Shown: positions 51,356 through 62,986 of the stretch, one piece after another
Layout: each line of letters begins with the position of its first letter
Position numbering within the stretch: the first letter of the stretch is position 1
NCBI GenBank assembly: GCA_964019425.1
Contig: OZ025805.1
Location: 344,501-408,500, forward strand
From: Flectonema sp. DT1601
Lineage: Eukaryota > Euglenozoa > Diplonemea > Diplonemida > Diplonemidae
DNA length: 64,000 nucleotides
Reading direction: 5' to 3'
Notes under the pieces: generated by a model
What the model was told of the DNA's origin: nothing
Database searches by the model: none
The model's input: the letters and a program-made list of their open reading frames with translations, nothing else
Translations under genes and position numbers: made by a program

Positions 51356-52138
51356 ATGCCTGTTGGAGCCATCGCTGCAGTCGCTGCGAGCAGACGGAGA
51401 AATAAAAAGAGATCAGCTCCCAATGTGGTAGTTAGAGATGTTGAGTCCAAGGCTCAGACTGAATGGTTTTCATTACCTCAAAAGACACGTGTCGAGACTG
51501 CAGAGAAATATAAAACTATATGGCACACTTTGTCATGGGAACTCAAGTTGGAAGCAACAAAAAGAGATTGTACTGCTGTGTGTGAACCTTCGTTAACTAT
51601 GGATGGGGAAAGCCTTGATAACGATGCGACTGAAATAGAATTGAATCACCCTTCGCATGCAGCTGTGGAGATTTCAGTTCATCCTTTAGCAGTTGATAGG
51701 TCGACTATATCGAAATCATTTAGTAATGTTCTTGTTAGTCTTGCTGTGATAGATACAATGGCTTGCATAGGTTCATTTTTATTTATTGTATTGTCTAATT
51801 GCAATTCAAAATCAAAGACTCTGATGGGAATATATTTAGGATTCTGTATCCTTGTCACGGCTGGTACTTTCTATTTTCAAAAAAAATATAAAAATCACGG
51901 AAGCAATTATTTCTTTAAGGAGTTAGTAATTTGTTATTTGTTCCTTTCCGTAATGGGAGTTATTTTCATGTTGTTCTCAGAAAGATGTTTTATTTCTGTT
52001 TGTGTAGCGGTGATCGCTTACCCTTTGATTGGATGCCTTATTATATTAATTTCCTGGTGGTTTAAAGAACAGAAAGTAAAATCTCATTCCAAGCAGCAAC
52101 ATGTCTCTGCTGATATGGAAGACATCGTTGATTCTTGA
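51356..52138 (+). CDS. Unknown four-helix membrane protein
   Basis: This 260-aa protein has a soluble N-terminal half (basic RRRNKKR near residue 13, then acidic) and four hydrophobic helices in the C-terminal half: about 127-147 (LAVIDTMACIGSFLFIVL), 160-177 (GIYLGFCILVTAGTFYF), 190-209 (LVICYLFLSVMGVIFMLF) and 214-236 (SVCVAVIAYPLIGCLIILIS). A short polar tail ends DMEDIVDS. The ATG follows an A run directly; the nearest acceptor is CCATAAG at about 51290. I do not recognise the family. It ends with TGA. Confidence 0.75.
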   Translation: MPVGAIAAVAASRRRNKKRSAPNVVVRDVESKAQTEWFSLPQKTRVETAEKYKTIWHTLSWELKLEATKRDCTAVCEPSLTMDGESLDNDATEIELNHPSHAAVEISVHPLAVDRSTISKSFSNVLVSLAVIDTMACIGSFLFIVLSNCNSKSKTLMGIYLGFCILVTAGTFYFQKKYKNHGSNYFFKELVICYLFLSVMGVIFMLFSERCFISVCVAVIAYPLIGCLIILISWWFKEQKVKSHSKQQHVSADMEDIVDS

Positions 52139-52361
52139 AAAACTTGATGAGTCCTTCAGTATTATCATTATTATTTTTTTACTACACATTCTAGCTATCT
52201 GAGTGGTAATACCCCCCTTTACCTTTTCTTCGAATAAGAAGAGGACTGGGGTTATGGTCCAAAAAAAACCAAAACCATTATTTTGTTTGTCCTCACGATT
52301 ATATTATTATTATTATTTTTTTTTTTTGTTGTGATTAAACCCTAATATAGACATACAAAGA

Positions 52362-52402
<41 letters not shown>

Positions 52403-52876
52403 TGTTTCGATTCCAACGAGAGGTACTGAAGTTATTAATTAAAAATAGAAAAAAAAAAAAAAAAAACGAGCTTCTGCTCGTTAACTATTAAAAATATAAA
52501 ATCCTAAAGATAGGCTGACTTACCCTCTTTCGGTTTACTTTTTTTTGTTTTATTGTGTGGTTGTTTTTTTTGCTACAACAAAAAATGAATTTCTTTGTTG
52601 TTTTTCCCCTACAGTTTTGCAAACAAAATGACCGACTTACTTCTACACCATACTGATGATGAGACGTTATATGGATTACTCTCGAAACCTAAATAGTATA
52701 AAGCATCACCATAGTTCACTGTGTTCCTTAACAGATTGTTAAATTATCATTTTATGTTAATATGATTCGATACAAACATTCATTCATTCAACTCCCCCAA
52801 CAGTTTTCACGAAATAAAAAAAAACCTTACACAAATTTTTTAAACAACCCAAAAAAAAAAAAAAAAAAACTTAACA
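52139..52876. other. Intergenic stretch with A/T runs and repeat copy b
   Basis: It holds T runs up to about 40 bases (52360-52400), the intergenic repeat at 52634-52802 and an acceptor-like AACTCCCCCAACAG ending at about 52803. A 22-codon ORF (52628) starts MTDLLLHHTDDETLYGLLSK; it is part of the repeat. Confidence 0.6.
52634..52802 (+). repeat. Intergenic repeat, copy b
   Basis: It shares GACTTACTTCTACACCATAC, GATGATGAGA and TTACTCTCGAAACCTAA with 18860-19070. Its right end coincides with the probable splice acceptor of the CCCH gene. Confidence 0.65.
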
Positions 52877-54274
52877 ATGCACACTGGTGACAACTGGACA
52901 GCTCCAGGTCAATTTCACCACTACAGCCACCCGATGCATAACTACGGTGGTAGAATGGCTGATGGAATGCACAGTCATCATCATCACAATGGAATGGCTG
53001 CCCATCATCACAATCACAATACTATCGAGCAAACATCACCGATGGTTCTAAAAGGAGCTGATGGATCAACTGTACAAATCCCATGGAGGATTAAAGTAAA
53101 AGACCCAGCCGTTAGAGGAAACATCTTATACGATACTCCGTCTTCAAAGATTGAACCGACATATGGGCTTTGGGAGTTCTTAGATTCCCAACAACGTGGT
53201 GGAGCTCACAAGCTTCAGTGTCACAGAGCTACTCTTTGTAAACTGTACCTCGAAGATAGGTGTGGTCAGGGATCAAAATGTAAATCATTTCATGTTGAGA
53301 AACAGTTTGTTCAAGAATCTAGATCGTCAATGAACGTTGAGTTTGACAACTCATTTTTAACTGAAGTAGCAGTTCTGACACCTGGTGGAATCATTGCTTC
53401 GATAAGGTACAAAGCAATCGGACGAACAAAAGGTCTTGACAACTACAAAGCAATGCTCCCTGGAATGAAAATTGTCCCACCAGCTACTCTATGTCCTCTC
53501 TACTGCAGAGGATTTGTTTGTGAAGCTGAAAGAAACTGTGAACATATTCACATTAAGCAATGTGATGTTAAAGAGTCGATCAGAAGAACTCCTTGTTGTT
53601 ATAAACACGGAGACTCGACGATGCAGAATAGAATTTCGACTGACGGTCAAGTTGAGGTTAGGAGCAAAACAGGAACAGGATGGTCTCTTCCATTGCAACG
53701 CATTGCATTAACGACTGGATGGGTTAGGAGGACTCCAAATATAATAGCCACAACAGATATTTGTGCCATGCATGTTAAAAGCCGCTGTAAATTCGGACGT
53801 GGATGCGATCGAATTCACGTCTGCAGACAATGGGCTACTGAATCAGGAATCCTTCCTTGTCTGTCAAACAGAGTCGCTCCAAACAGAACGTCAAACAATT
53901 TTGATAGTCCTCATCCGGCAGTACTCATCCCTTCAGGTAATCAGGTAAGCCCAACACATTCATACCCTCCATCACCATCGGGATATAGCTTGTTGAGTGT
54001 TTCTTCAGAGATTGATACTCCGCAGAGTTATCCTCTTCCTTTGTATGCGGCTTCAGCTAGAACGCCTCCTGTGGGAACTCCTTCTGAGGACTCAGAATCT
54101 CAACCTGCGCCGTCGACCTTGTGTTCAACCGTTTCAAACAACAGTAGAAGGTTGTCAGCTTTTCCTGTTTTCGACTACGATGATTTGGAAGCGTCGTTTG
54201 CATCGGCTCCTTGTCCAGAAGAAGAAGACATTATTTTTAATGCTGTTCAGCTTATTACTGAAGATGATGAATGA
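52877..54274 (+). CDS. CCCH zinc-finger protein, three fingers
   Basis: This 465-aa protein is probably an RNA-binding regulator. After a His-rich N-terminus (HSHHHHNGMAAHHHNHN) it has three CCCH fingers: CKLYLEDRCGQGSKCKSFH (C-x7-C-x5-C-x3-H), CPLYCRGFVCEAERNCEHIH (C-x8-C-x5-C-x3-H) and CAMHVKSRCKFGRGCDRIH (C-x7-C-x5-C-x3-H). The C-terminal third is Ser/Pro-rich and ends acidic (EEEDIIFNAVQLITEDDE). CCCH proteins of this sort are frequent mRNA regulators in Euglenozoa, where control is mainly post-transcriptional. ATG 52877 follows an A run and an acceptor at about 52803. It ends with TGA. No orthologue name can be given safely. Confidence 0.88.
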   Translation: MHTGDNWTAPGQFHHYSHPMHNYGGRMADGMHSHHHHNGMAAHHHNHNTIEQTSPMVLKGADGSTVQIPWRIKVKDPAVRGNILYDTPSSKIEPTYGLWEFLDSQQRGGAHKLQCHRATLCKLYLEDRCGQGSKCKSFHVEKQFVQESRSSMNVEFDNSFLTEVAVLTPGGIIASIRYKAIGRTKGLDNYKAMLPGMKIVPPATLCPLYCRGFVCEAERNCEHIHIKQCDVKESIRRTPCCYKHGDSTMQNRISTDGQVEVRSKTGTGWSLPLQRIALTTGWVRRTPNIIATTDICAMHVKSRCKFGRGCDRIHVCRQWATESGILPCLSNRVAPNRTSNNFDSPHPAVLIPSGNQVSPTHSYPPSPSGYSLLSVSSEIDTPQSYPLPLYAASARTPPVGTPSEDSESQPAPSTLCSTVSNNSRRLSAFPVFDYDDLEASFASAPCPEEEDIIFNAVQLITEDDE

Positions 54275-54373
54275 TTTTTTTTAAAAAACAAAAAAAAAAA
54301 AAAAGAAACAACCTCTTTGAAAAGGGTCCCGTGTGTCTATTCTGCCTTTGTTCCGAAATAATATCCATCCATT

Positions 54374-54404
<31 letters not shown>

Positions 54405-55048
54405 CCACGCAAGATTCTTGATTAACATCGACACAATGTTGTTGCTCAGGATCTGCCCTTCTCACCTACTCACGACTTGTTTTTTTTTTTATTATTACCT
54501 TTGTCCCTCACCCCACTCATACCGAATATTATGCACTATTCTCTGATGCTTTTTTATTTTATTTTTTATATTGTTCAAACAAGATTTTCAGACGTGTAAA
54601 AGTCTGTTAGAAAAATTATTTTTTTTTGATCCCTTTTTTTTTCCTACCCTAGTATCTTTCATTAGAATTTTTTTGATGTTTTTTTTTTTTTTTTTTGATG
54701 TCTTATTTCATACGTGGATGATAGAACAGCAGACTTTGGGACGAAGGGGGAAAAAAAAAAAAAAAAAAAAAAATGAGAGAAAACGCACAATGCATTTTCT
54801 ATTTTTTGATGTGCGTATTGGCACTCTGAATATAACTTGTCATTGTGTCGTATTTTTTTTTTTTTTTTTTTTTTCCAACTTGGTTTGAAAAAAATTATCT
54901 CGCAGATATTAGCCGCTTGAGTTCGCTACTACCTAGCCTTTTTTTGTCAGGGAAAGAAAAAAAAAGAAATATGTTTTTTTTTTTTAAAGAAAACAAAAAA
55001 AAAAAAAAAAAAAAAATGAATCATCACGCACGCTCTTTATTTTTTTTA

Positions 55049-55079
<31 letters not shown>

Positions 55080-56177
55080 GTTATTTGTAGGAAACACTTA
55101 TATCGGATGTTCGTCCTTTTTTTTTTTTTTTTTTTTTTTGAATTTTATCCCTCCGTCTCAAAAGCTACAGAACAGAAACGAAACGAAAAGAAAAAAAGAA
55201 AGACAAAAGAAATTATTAACAACGGTTGGTACAGAAAAACCTTCAACTTAGTATTGGGGCAGTGGTTCTTTAGAACACTTATTGTACTGATACTGCGTGG
55301 TCGGTTCATTTGCCAGCTAGCTATTTATTTTTTATTAGTCTCGTTTGAGACGTCATTCTGATTGAAAAAAAAAAAAAAAAAAAAAAAAAATTGCACTCCG
55401 AAAGTCTTTGTTATAAAAAAAAAAAAAAAAAAAAAAGAAAACTTTTTTTTTCTTTATTTATGCTCTTCCTTTCGTACTTTGACAGTGAATCCGCGTTTTT
55501 GGTTGTCAGCCTCTACTTGCGGTCCTTTACACGTACAAAAAAAAAAAAAAAAATAACACTACTTTTTTGTTTTTCTTTCAATTTTTTATAGCCCCTATTT
55601 CCCTATTCTCATGTCTCACTTGTCCCCTTACCTCCGTTTGACGCTTGATGTTGGTTTGCCTTGTTGGAATAATTTTAAAAAAACAAGGGAGAAAAAAAAA
55701 AATGGAAAAAAAAGCAAACAAACAAATCGGACAGACCTTTGCTTGCTGTTGATGATGTGTTTTTTTGTTTTTGTTGTTGTTTTTTTTTTAAATTCCCTTC
55801 CCTTTTCTTCTCTTTTCTTCCATTGTCATTGGGGTTAAATGTAAACACAATGAGACCAGACGAGAGAGAAAAACGAAAAAAAAAAAAAAAAAAAAAAAAA
55901 CATTCCTATTTACCCGTTATCCTCCCAGGAGTGCGCACGTACATACGTAACAGCTAGAAATCCATGCGCCTGAAAACTGCGCGGTCTCTTTAGTAGGCGG
56001 CGTAGTATACCTTCGTTTATTGAGATTGGGTGATTTATATAGCAAAATCTGAAAAAAAAAAAAAAAAAAATAAAAAAAAAAGTAAGAACCTTAAAAAAAA
56101 TAAAATCTCGTACGCAACATTGTTATTGAAGGTGACACAACGGACATGACCCTTTCTACGTCGAAAAAAAAAAAAAA
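54275..56177. other. Homopolymer-rich gene-free stretch
   Basis: More than a dozen A or T runs of 15-28 bases occur here. Open frames are poly-Phe/poly-Lys artefacts. I see no gene, tRNA or other RNA gene. Confidence 0.65.
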
Positions 56178-56700
56178 TTAACCCTTACACCACCGTAAGA
56201 ACCCCCAAAACAACGGGTCCAAAATTTTACTGTTTTTTCAAAAAGAGAAAAGGTACCCCCCCAGAAAACCTATGTACCAAACCGGACACAACTACTCCTA
56301 CGGGTCAATAGCACCTGTCACCCACACACCTAACGGTGCGTACCTTGGTGCGTTGTTGCACATTCAGCAGAACTAACAAAGTCGGCAGTGTCGCAATAAC
56401 GTACTCAACGGTTTCCATTCATAGCAGCTGCATGTTATTCCCTTCCCGTATTTTGAAAGGGATGATGTTTCTGCGCAACATCATGTCAGAGGGAGCCCAA
56501 GTAAAGAGAATGCCAAATCACGGCCGATATTAAATCGAAAAATCAGATTTTTTCCCTGTTTTTTGAGCTTGTAAAAGCCCTCTGTGGTCGCGGAAAATAC
56601 ACAAACAACCCGCATCATGGCACAGCAGGTTCAGACACACAGGAGGATTACCGCATCGGGGTTGATAAGCTCGAAAAATACAAATAACATCGATCCCAGA

Positions 56701-57105
56701 TCATGGAACTTCATTAGTAACAGTGCAGCTACTTAGATCAGACCGTGTTGGGCTGGATCTATAAACTTCCACCTCTTTACCCCACCAGCCTGGCATACTG
56801 GATTTTTGGGAAGTTGGCGGTTTAGGAACATCACAAGGAATTTTGTAGTTTTGGAGAATGTGATACCTTTTGAAATATGGGTAAGCACAAAGCGCTTGGT
56901 TGCATCGCTCACAGTAATCTAGTGATTGTGCGCGCTTTGCGCGAACTGCACACTGACGAGCCTTTTCCATCTTTCCGGGGTAGTGTCCCAAAGCTGGCTT
57001 GAGGCGATCAGGGATTGATACTGATTGTGGAGAAGGCGGTACTGATGGTGTTATTAATAGTGTTGGTGCCGCTCTGGTACGTTTAAATGTACCTAAGCTG
57101 CCCAA
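56701..57105 (-). pseudogene. piggyBac transposase C-terminal fragment
   Basis: The frame contains CAVRAKRAQSLDYCERCNQA followed by LCAYPYFKRYH. This fits the Cys-rich C-terminal finger of piggyBac transposases, which binds the transposon ends. It is fused to unrelated-looking sequence upstream and lacks the catalytic domain. Confidence 0.75.
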
Positions 57106-57558
57106 AACAAAGCCAATTTGAAGGATAAGAATCTCTTGCTTCTCCAGCCAGATTCACTACTATCCGTCCAAATTCCACCATGCCCACGTCGCATCAGGAT
57201 AAAGGAATTCAAAATACACGTCTCCACTTCGGATCCTCATGCTCGGGAGCAGGTAATATCGCAGAGAAGTGTAAGTTCCTCAGTATTTCGGCAAAGCGAT
57301 TACGTGAAAACACTTGCGGAAAGAACAACAGGGGGGGTCAACAGCATGTCATTCAAACCCCAGGAATCCCCTAGGTTAGATTTTATTGGGAGGCGCGTCA
57401 GTAGTGTTGTGCCAACAAAGGCCCTTCGCTCCTGCGTACTGGTTTTAAATTTCCTTCCCCTCTGTGAGGCATAGACCTCAGAGTTTTTCTTCATCAGCTG
57501 GAAAACTGACTATCCGAAGAAAAACTCAAAAACCTGCAGCTCCGACTTGCGTGCAACT

Positions 57559-57753
57559 CTAATCTTTAACGTTTCTTGGAAACGCGTTTTTATTCTTGGT
57601 AACCCTTGTTACCTCCCCTCCCCATTTGGAGTCAGATACTTCGTCAAGTGACGAATCGGAGCACACCGACGATGGATTAACAAATACTGTTGCATCCTCA
57701 TCAGAACTGTGGACCGACATATTTCCCAAGTTGATTTTGGCCAGCTTTAGCAA
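57559..57753 (-). pseudogene. piggyBac transposase N-terminal fragment
   Basis: An ATG-started frame with SSDEDATVFVNPSSVCSDSS lies near the right end of the element. Acidic Ser-rich N-termini are usual in piggyBac transposases, but the assignment rests mainly on position. Confidence 0.4.
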
Positions 57754-58202
57754 ATGGAAAATTTACCATTTAATAAAAACTATTGCGGCGCAACACGTAA
57801 GGAACATAAAAGACATCTCAATAATACCTCTCCCGTGAAATCGTTGTACTCAGAAATGCAAAATTTTCACTTAGCAAAAAAAAAATTTTTTTTCAGACTG
57901 ATATATCAGCTCCGGTGGTGTAAGGGTTAAAAAAAAAAAAAAAAAAAAGAAACAAAGAGTTGTAATAATACGAAACTTACCTTTTAAAAAAAAAAAAAAA
58001 AAAAAATTCCCCCCTTTTATTTGTCGAACCCCCCGTTTTCGCATTGTCCATGCACACACCAAATGGATGGTAAGCTGTGTGTGAGATATGGCAGTCGAAT
58101 TTATTATTTTTTTTATTTATTTGTTACATTTAGTTTTACCTGTGTTCCTTCGCATAAACCAGTTTAAGCTATTTACTTACAGGTTTGCCACGCGATAGAA
58201 GG

Positions 58203-58236
<34 letters not shown>

Positions 58237-58853
58237 AACAACCTTAATAGGAGAATAAAAAAATCACCTGATTTTTTTTTTTTTTTTACCTGATTATCGT
58301 GTTTCAAACTGTGAATATATATTATTTCATATTTTTTTTCTCTTTACTTGTTTTTTCCTCTCCCCTTTACTTTTTTTTTTTTTTTTTTGATGTTAAGGAC
58401 TATATTGAAAACGAAAAAAAAAAAATCCTTAAAAGAATAAGGCATCCGTGTCTTAGGTCTTTTTGTTCTGCTACACATTTCGCCTTTGATCCCACGCATT
58501 TATTTTTGCTTGTGGTGGGCAAAAAAAGAAAAAAAAAAAATACAAAAAAATACAAAAAACATTCTTATTGACTTTTTATATTTCTGAGTTCGCTGCGTTC
58601 AAAAGGTAATACAACAAGGCTTTTCAATTTGAGTTGTTTTATTCTCTCCGACTCACGTCAATACAAAAAAAAAAAAACAAAAAAAAAAACAAACAAAACA
58701 AACGTTTTCAATGAATATTTAATTCAACCACACTTACTCAGTCGATGGTATTTATTTTTGTGCTGCGAAACGGGAGAGAAACTTGGCTCATATTTATTAT
58801 GAGGATGATGAAAAAAATTTATTGCTATTTACGATGCGATAATAAATAGGAAG

Positions 58854-58884
<31 letters not shown>

Positions 58885-59190
58885 ATGTAGTTAATGATTT
58901 GCGCACGAAATTTAAAAAAAAAAAAAAAAAAAATTCAACTTTCCTTTTCCCTATTGTTCCAGTAGCAGTTACCTCCCTCTTTCTCTTTCTCTCTCTCTCT
59001 CTCCCCTGCTCCCTGAGTCCGCAAAACGAAAATAAAAACAAATAGGGTTGTTGAGTTGCTCATCTTGAGCACCGCTTCCTAGTTTGAATAACATGGTATG
59101 ATGGTGTGCGGATATGCAGATAGTGTTGTGGTCTGATTTCTTTCTGCAATTCACACTCAGTTCTCGTTTTCACCATCCCGCACTACCAAG

Positions 59191-59221
<31 letters not shown>

Positions 59222-59980
59222 CTTATCGCGAAATTGATGATTCCGTTCCGTTTTGTTTATTAAAATGTTTTTTATTATTATAAAAATAACTTGTTTCACT
59301 TTTTTTTTTTTTTTTTTTTTTTGAAAAAGCCCCTTAATGATTTACCCTTCATCTTATCTTACCCTAATATGTAAGAGGCTTAAGAAAAATACGATGTATC
59401 AAAGGAAAAAAAAAAAAAAAAAATTTAACCAAACCAAACAACTTTTTGTTCATAACGAAATTCACGGGTACCTTTTTCTGAATGATTCTACCCAAAACCT
59501 TTTTTTTTTTCTTTTTTTTTCTTTTCCAGAAAGTCCTTCGCTGTGGCTAATTTTTTTCCTAAAGCAGTCACACAAAAAGAAGAAGAAGAAAAAAAAAAAA
59601 AAAAAAATTACGATTTTCTATACTTTGTGCTTTTTTCTTTTTTTTTTGTCAGGTCCCTTCTTCCTCAATGGCTTATTATTTTAATTAACATGCTGCGTAA
59701 GAAGACGTTCGTTTACCGTCTCGTACTAACAAAGAAAACCTGTTTGTACCCTCCGCGAATAGAAAAAAACTAGAAGAAGAGAAAACAGAATTAAACTAAT
59801 AATAAATTCTCGGTTTGTTTTATGCAACAGAGGAAAAAGGGGTAAACCAAAAATTGGAGGGTGGGTGAAGGGGAGGGAAAAAAAAAAAAAAAAAAAAATT
59901 AACTAGCAACTAGCTCGTGTTTTTTTTTTTTTTTTTTTTTTTTGTGAAATAATATTTTATTTTAATTTTCTTTTTTTTGC

Positions 59981-60114
59981 GTAGCTGCAGCGGCAATAAT
60001 GAGAAATAAAGCCCCTTTACTTTATCCCTAAAAAAAGGGGTACAAGTATGGTAGCTGCAGCGGCAAATATTATTACCTGGTTTCAAGTTCGTTCTGCAGC
60101 AGCGCTATAGCGCT
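59981..60114. repeat. Direct repeat, hairpin and palindrome cluster
   Basis: GTAGCTGCAGCGGCAA occurs at 59981 and 60051. Between them CCCCTTT...AAAGGGG can pair. After them lies the perfect 14-bp palindrome AGCGCTATAGCGCT (60101-60114). It is the only GC-rich island in the region; the function is unknown. Confidence 0.6.
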
Positions 60115-60770
60115 TGTTATTTTTATTTATTTATTCTTTTTTCCTTTTTTTTTTTTTTCTCGTTCTTTTGGCGACATTACACGAGGGAGTGTACGGTCGC
60201 AAGTATGAAGAAAGAATATAACGAGCCCCCTAACGATCTCTACCTCCCAACCCCCCTTGAGTGGAAGTGATGCATGATACAAAAAAAAAAAAAAGAAAAA
60301 AAAAAAAAAAAAATTTCCAAAGCAGAAAAAAAAAATTTCTTGTAAGTCTAAAAAAAACCACCAGTATTTACTTATTATTTAGTCATTTTTTTTTTTTTTT
60401 TTTTTTAAATATGCAAAGACCTTTTTAGCCATTTCCATTTTCCGGATTGAAGCCAAGTATGACAGGCTGGCTGTTACTGTGTTTCCTCTCCTCTCGAGTT
60501 AGTTTTGTATTGAGAATACTGGCTGTCCGCGGTCGTGTTTCTCTTGTCTATTATTGATTACGGGAAAGAAGCGATGGATTTCTTCCTCAGTATACTTTTT
60601 TCTTTTTTTTTCTTCTTTTTTTTCCTCTTGTGATTTTTTTTGTTCATATTATATTCCCCTGACATACGTGATTGCAACGAAGTAATGTTAGTTGTTCCCT
60701 TTTCACTGTTTTAAGTTTTTCAGATTGAAAAGAATTAAAAAAAAAAAAATATAAAAAAAAAAAGGAACTA

Positions 60771-60961
60771 CTTTCCGCCATATCATTGGCGGCAAGGTAA
60801 AGTGGCAATATTGGCGAGTCAATGAAAATTTTCGGCGCACTCCGATATTCGGTACTCTCTCATGACGTATTTCTCGAGCAAAAAATTTCTCAGTTTTTGA
60901 CCTACGAAAATCCAGTAAAGTCACTTTTTTTTACCTTTGGGCCGCCAATGATATCCGTTTC
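60771..60961. repeat. Short inverted-repeat element, MITE-like
   Basis: ATATCATTGGCGGC (60780-60793) is perfectly inverted at 60941-60954, and the similarity extends inward (AAGGTAAA) and outward with mismatches. The total span is about 190 bp with no ORF. A target duplication is not clear. Confidence 0.55.
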
Positions 60962-61203
60962 TTATTGTTGTGCCTATTTTTTGCTTTAAAAAAATTTTTT
61001 TTGGTTAAAGGGAAAAAAAAAAAGAAGAAAAAAAAAAAAAAAAAAAAAAAGAGATCTCTGTGTGTATTAACAACGTACGTACGTAGGTTTGTTTCAGTTG
61101 AATTTGTTTTTTCCTGTGCTGAGGGAATCATGTCAGCGCGATCTTAAAAACATGGAAGAAAGAACAATGGAGACTGAAAAAACCTTGACTTGTAAAGTCG
61201 GAA

Positions 61204-61237
<34 letters not shown>

Positions 61238-61891
61238 TTCCCCTTCAGTTTTCTTCAAAATGCAAATATCCGACGGACGGTTTTTTTCATTCTCCCTCTG
61301 TGTCATCATTTCGGAATTGGGAAAAAGAAAAAAAAAGAAATGTTTGTCACACACAACACCTTTTTGTATCATACAGCCTCGACGTGGACGAATGCCTTTC
61401 CGTGATTCTTTCTATTTCCTTGCTTTTGCTTCTGACTTATTTTTTTTTTTTCCCCCAACATCTTTTTTGTTTGTCTCATGCAGAAGAAGTAGGGAAAAAA
61501 AAAAAAAAAAAAAAAAAGAGAAAGAAAGAAATATTTTTTTATTGGAACAGTATTTACAAGTAATATTCTTTTGTAAAAGTTCAACCTCTTCCCCTGCTAC
61601 CTCATTCCTCGTTCACAACAGACAATACAAGGCGATACCATTATATCGCTAATAACACTGACATGATTACCTCCGCTCCAGTTTTACGTTGGTTTCTGAT
61701 CTGTTAGAAAATATTGCACCCCACCACTCTACTGAATTTTTGGTATTTTCCTTTTTTTTTTTTTTTTTCTTCTTTAAAAGATTCGTCTCAGGTTTTAAAA
61801 AAAAAAAAAAAAAAATCAATCGTATCCGTAAATATTTATTTAATGTCAATAAAAAAATGATGCACCTGCGTGAGGAAAAAATCCCACGTGG

Positions 61892-61923
<32 letters not shown>

Positions 61924-62647
61924 TGAACACAACTAAGCTCAGTTGACGGCTTAATTGGTTGTTCTTCGGCAGACTTTATTCCTCTTTCAAATTCAAAAAA
62001 AGTACTTATTTTATGTTTTTTAAAAAAAATGCAATCGATAATACCCAGAAAATTGTTTCTAAATTCCGTAAGTAAAATCGCTTTCCGTCTTCTTCTTATA
62101 TGCAAACCGCCGCTGTGTTTTTTTTTTTTTTTTTTTTTTTGTCCTCTCTTTTCTTTCTTTTTCTCCAAAAGTTTTTTTTTCCTGCGAAAGGTATTTTCTA
62201 CTTTGTTTTGTTGTTTTTTTTTTTTTTTTTTTTTAACCCTCTAATAAGAGGCAAAAAACCCTGTTTTTGAGAAAAATCGAAAAATTTGACAAAGGAGAAA
62301 AGGGGTGTGGGGAAAAATACAAAAAAAATACAGGGTGAAAGACACCCCCCCGCGCATTGAAAAAAAACTGAGGTCAGCCCGCAAGGGGGCCAAAATAACT
62401 TGAGAAAATGCAACAACAGCCTAAAAAAACACTGTTGCTTAGGACCCCTGGGTTCGCTTTGATTTTGGCAATGTTGTAGGAGTAGAGTGCTTCCGTTTCA
62501 TGTTTTTCGGTGGGATATGATTGTGTGTAGCAAAGGTATGGTTGTTGCAAACAGGGGCTGAATACTTGTCAATATTTTCGTGATATTGTTCGAAGCAGGG
62601 ATCCATGCATAAGAAAACCTCGCTTTTTGAACAACAAATCGATGACC

Positions 62648-62986
62648 TTACTTTTTTTGAGAACAAATCCGTGAACTGCAGTCCCCAAAAATACCGAATT
62701 TTCGTAGGTAGTGACATTTTGTGTGAGTTTGGTGTGTTCCGTGAACAATAAGTTGAGAACATAGCCTCTTTTTGAACTGAGCATATGTCCCGACGTCTTT
62801 TTCAGACTTCTTTTGGAGGGTGAAAACATTGAAGATAGAAATCTCTAACAAGTAGTGAAAGACTTTCAGGGTCCAGCGTTTTGTCATCAGAGTTCTTCTT
62901 GCCTTCCCCCTGATACCGTCTACGAGGTCAACACCACCCATCAGTTTGTTGTACTGATGGATCTGTACCAGTAAGTCGATGGTCAC
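62648..62986 (-). pseudogene. piggyBac transposase core fragment
   Basis: The frame contains YNKLMGGVDLVDGIRGKART-like sequence: YNKLMGGVDLVDG, then TLMTKRWTLKVFHYLLEISI and FNVFTL. The MGGVD aspartate is the last catalytic Asp of the piggyBac DDD domain (DDE_Tnp_1_7). The rest of the catalytic domain is missing or decayed. Confidence 0.85.

Larger units (their letters stand above)
56182..57926 (-). mobile_element. Internally deleted piggyBac element 1
   Basis: This 1745-bp element is flanked by TTAA (56178-56181 and 57927-57930) with inverted ends CCCTTACACCACCG. On the minus strand it keeps an acidic N-terminal piece (57559-57753) and the C-terminal zinc-finger piece (56701-57105), but no catalytic DDD core between them, so it is a non-autonomous deletion derivative. 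Confidence 0.87.
57931..62232. other. Homopolymer-rich gene-free stretch
   Basis: Dense A and T runs (up to about 34 bases, for example near 58203 and 61903) leave no convincing ORF. Embedded small structures are listed separately (59981-60114 and 60771-60961). No RNA gene was recognised. Confidence 0.6.

Noticed and set aside
60965-61652. Overlapping ORFs with long Phe or Lys runs
   Set aside because: They are homopolymer artefacts; no conserved motif, acceptor or composition supports a gene.
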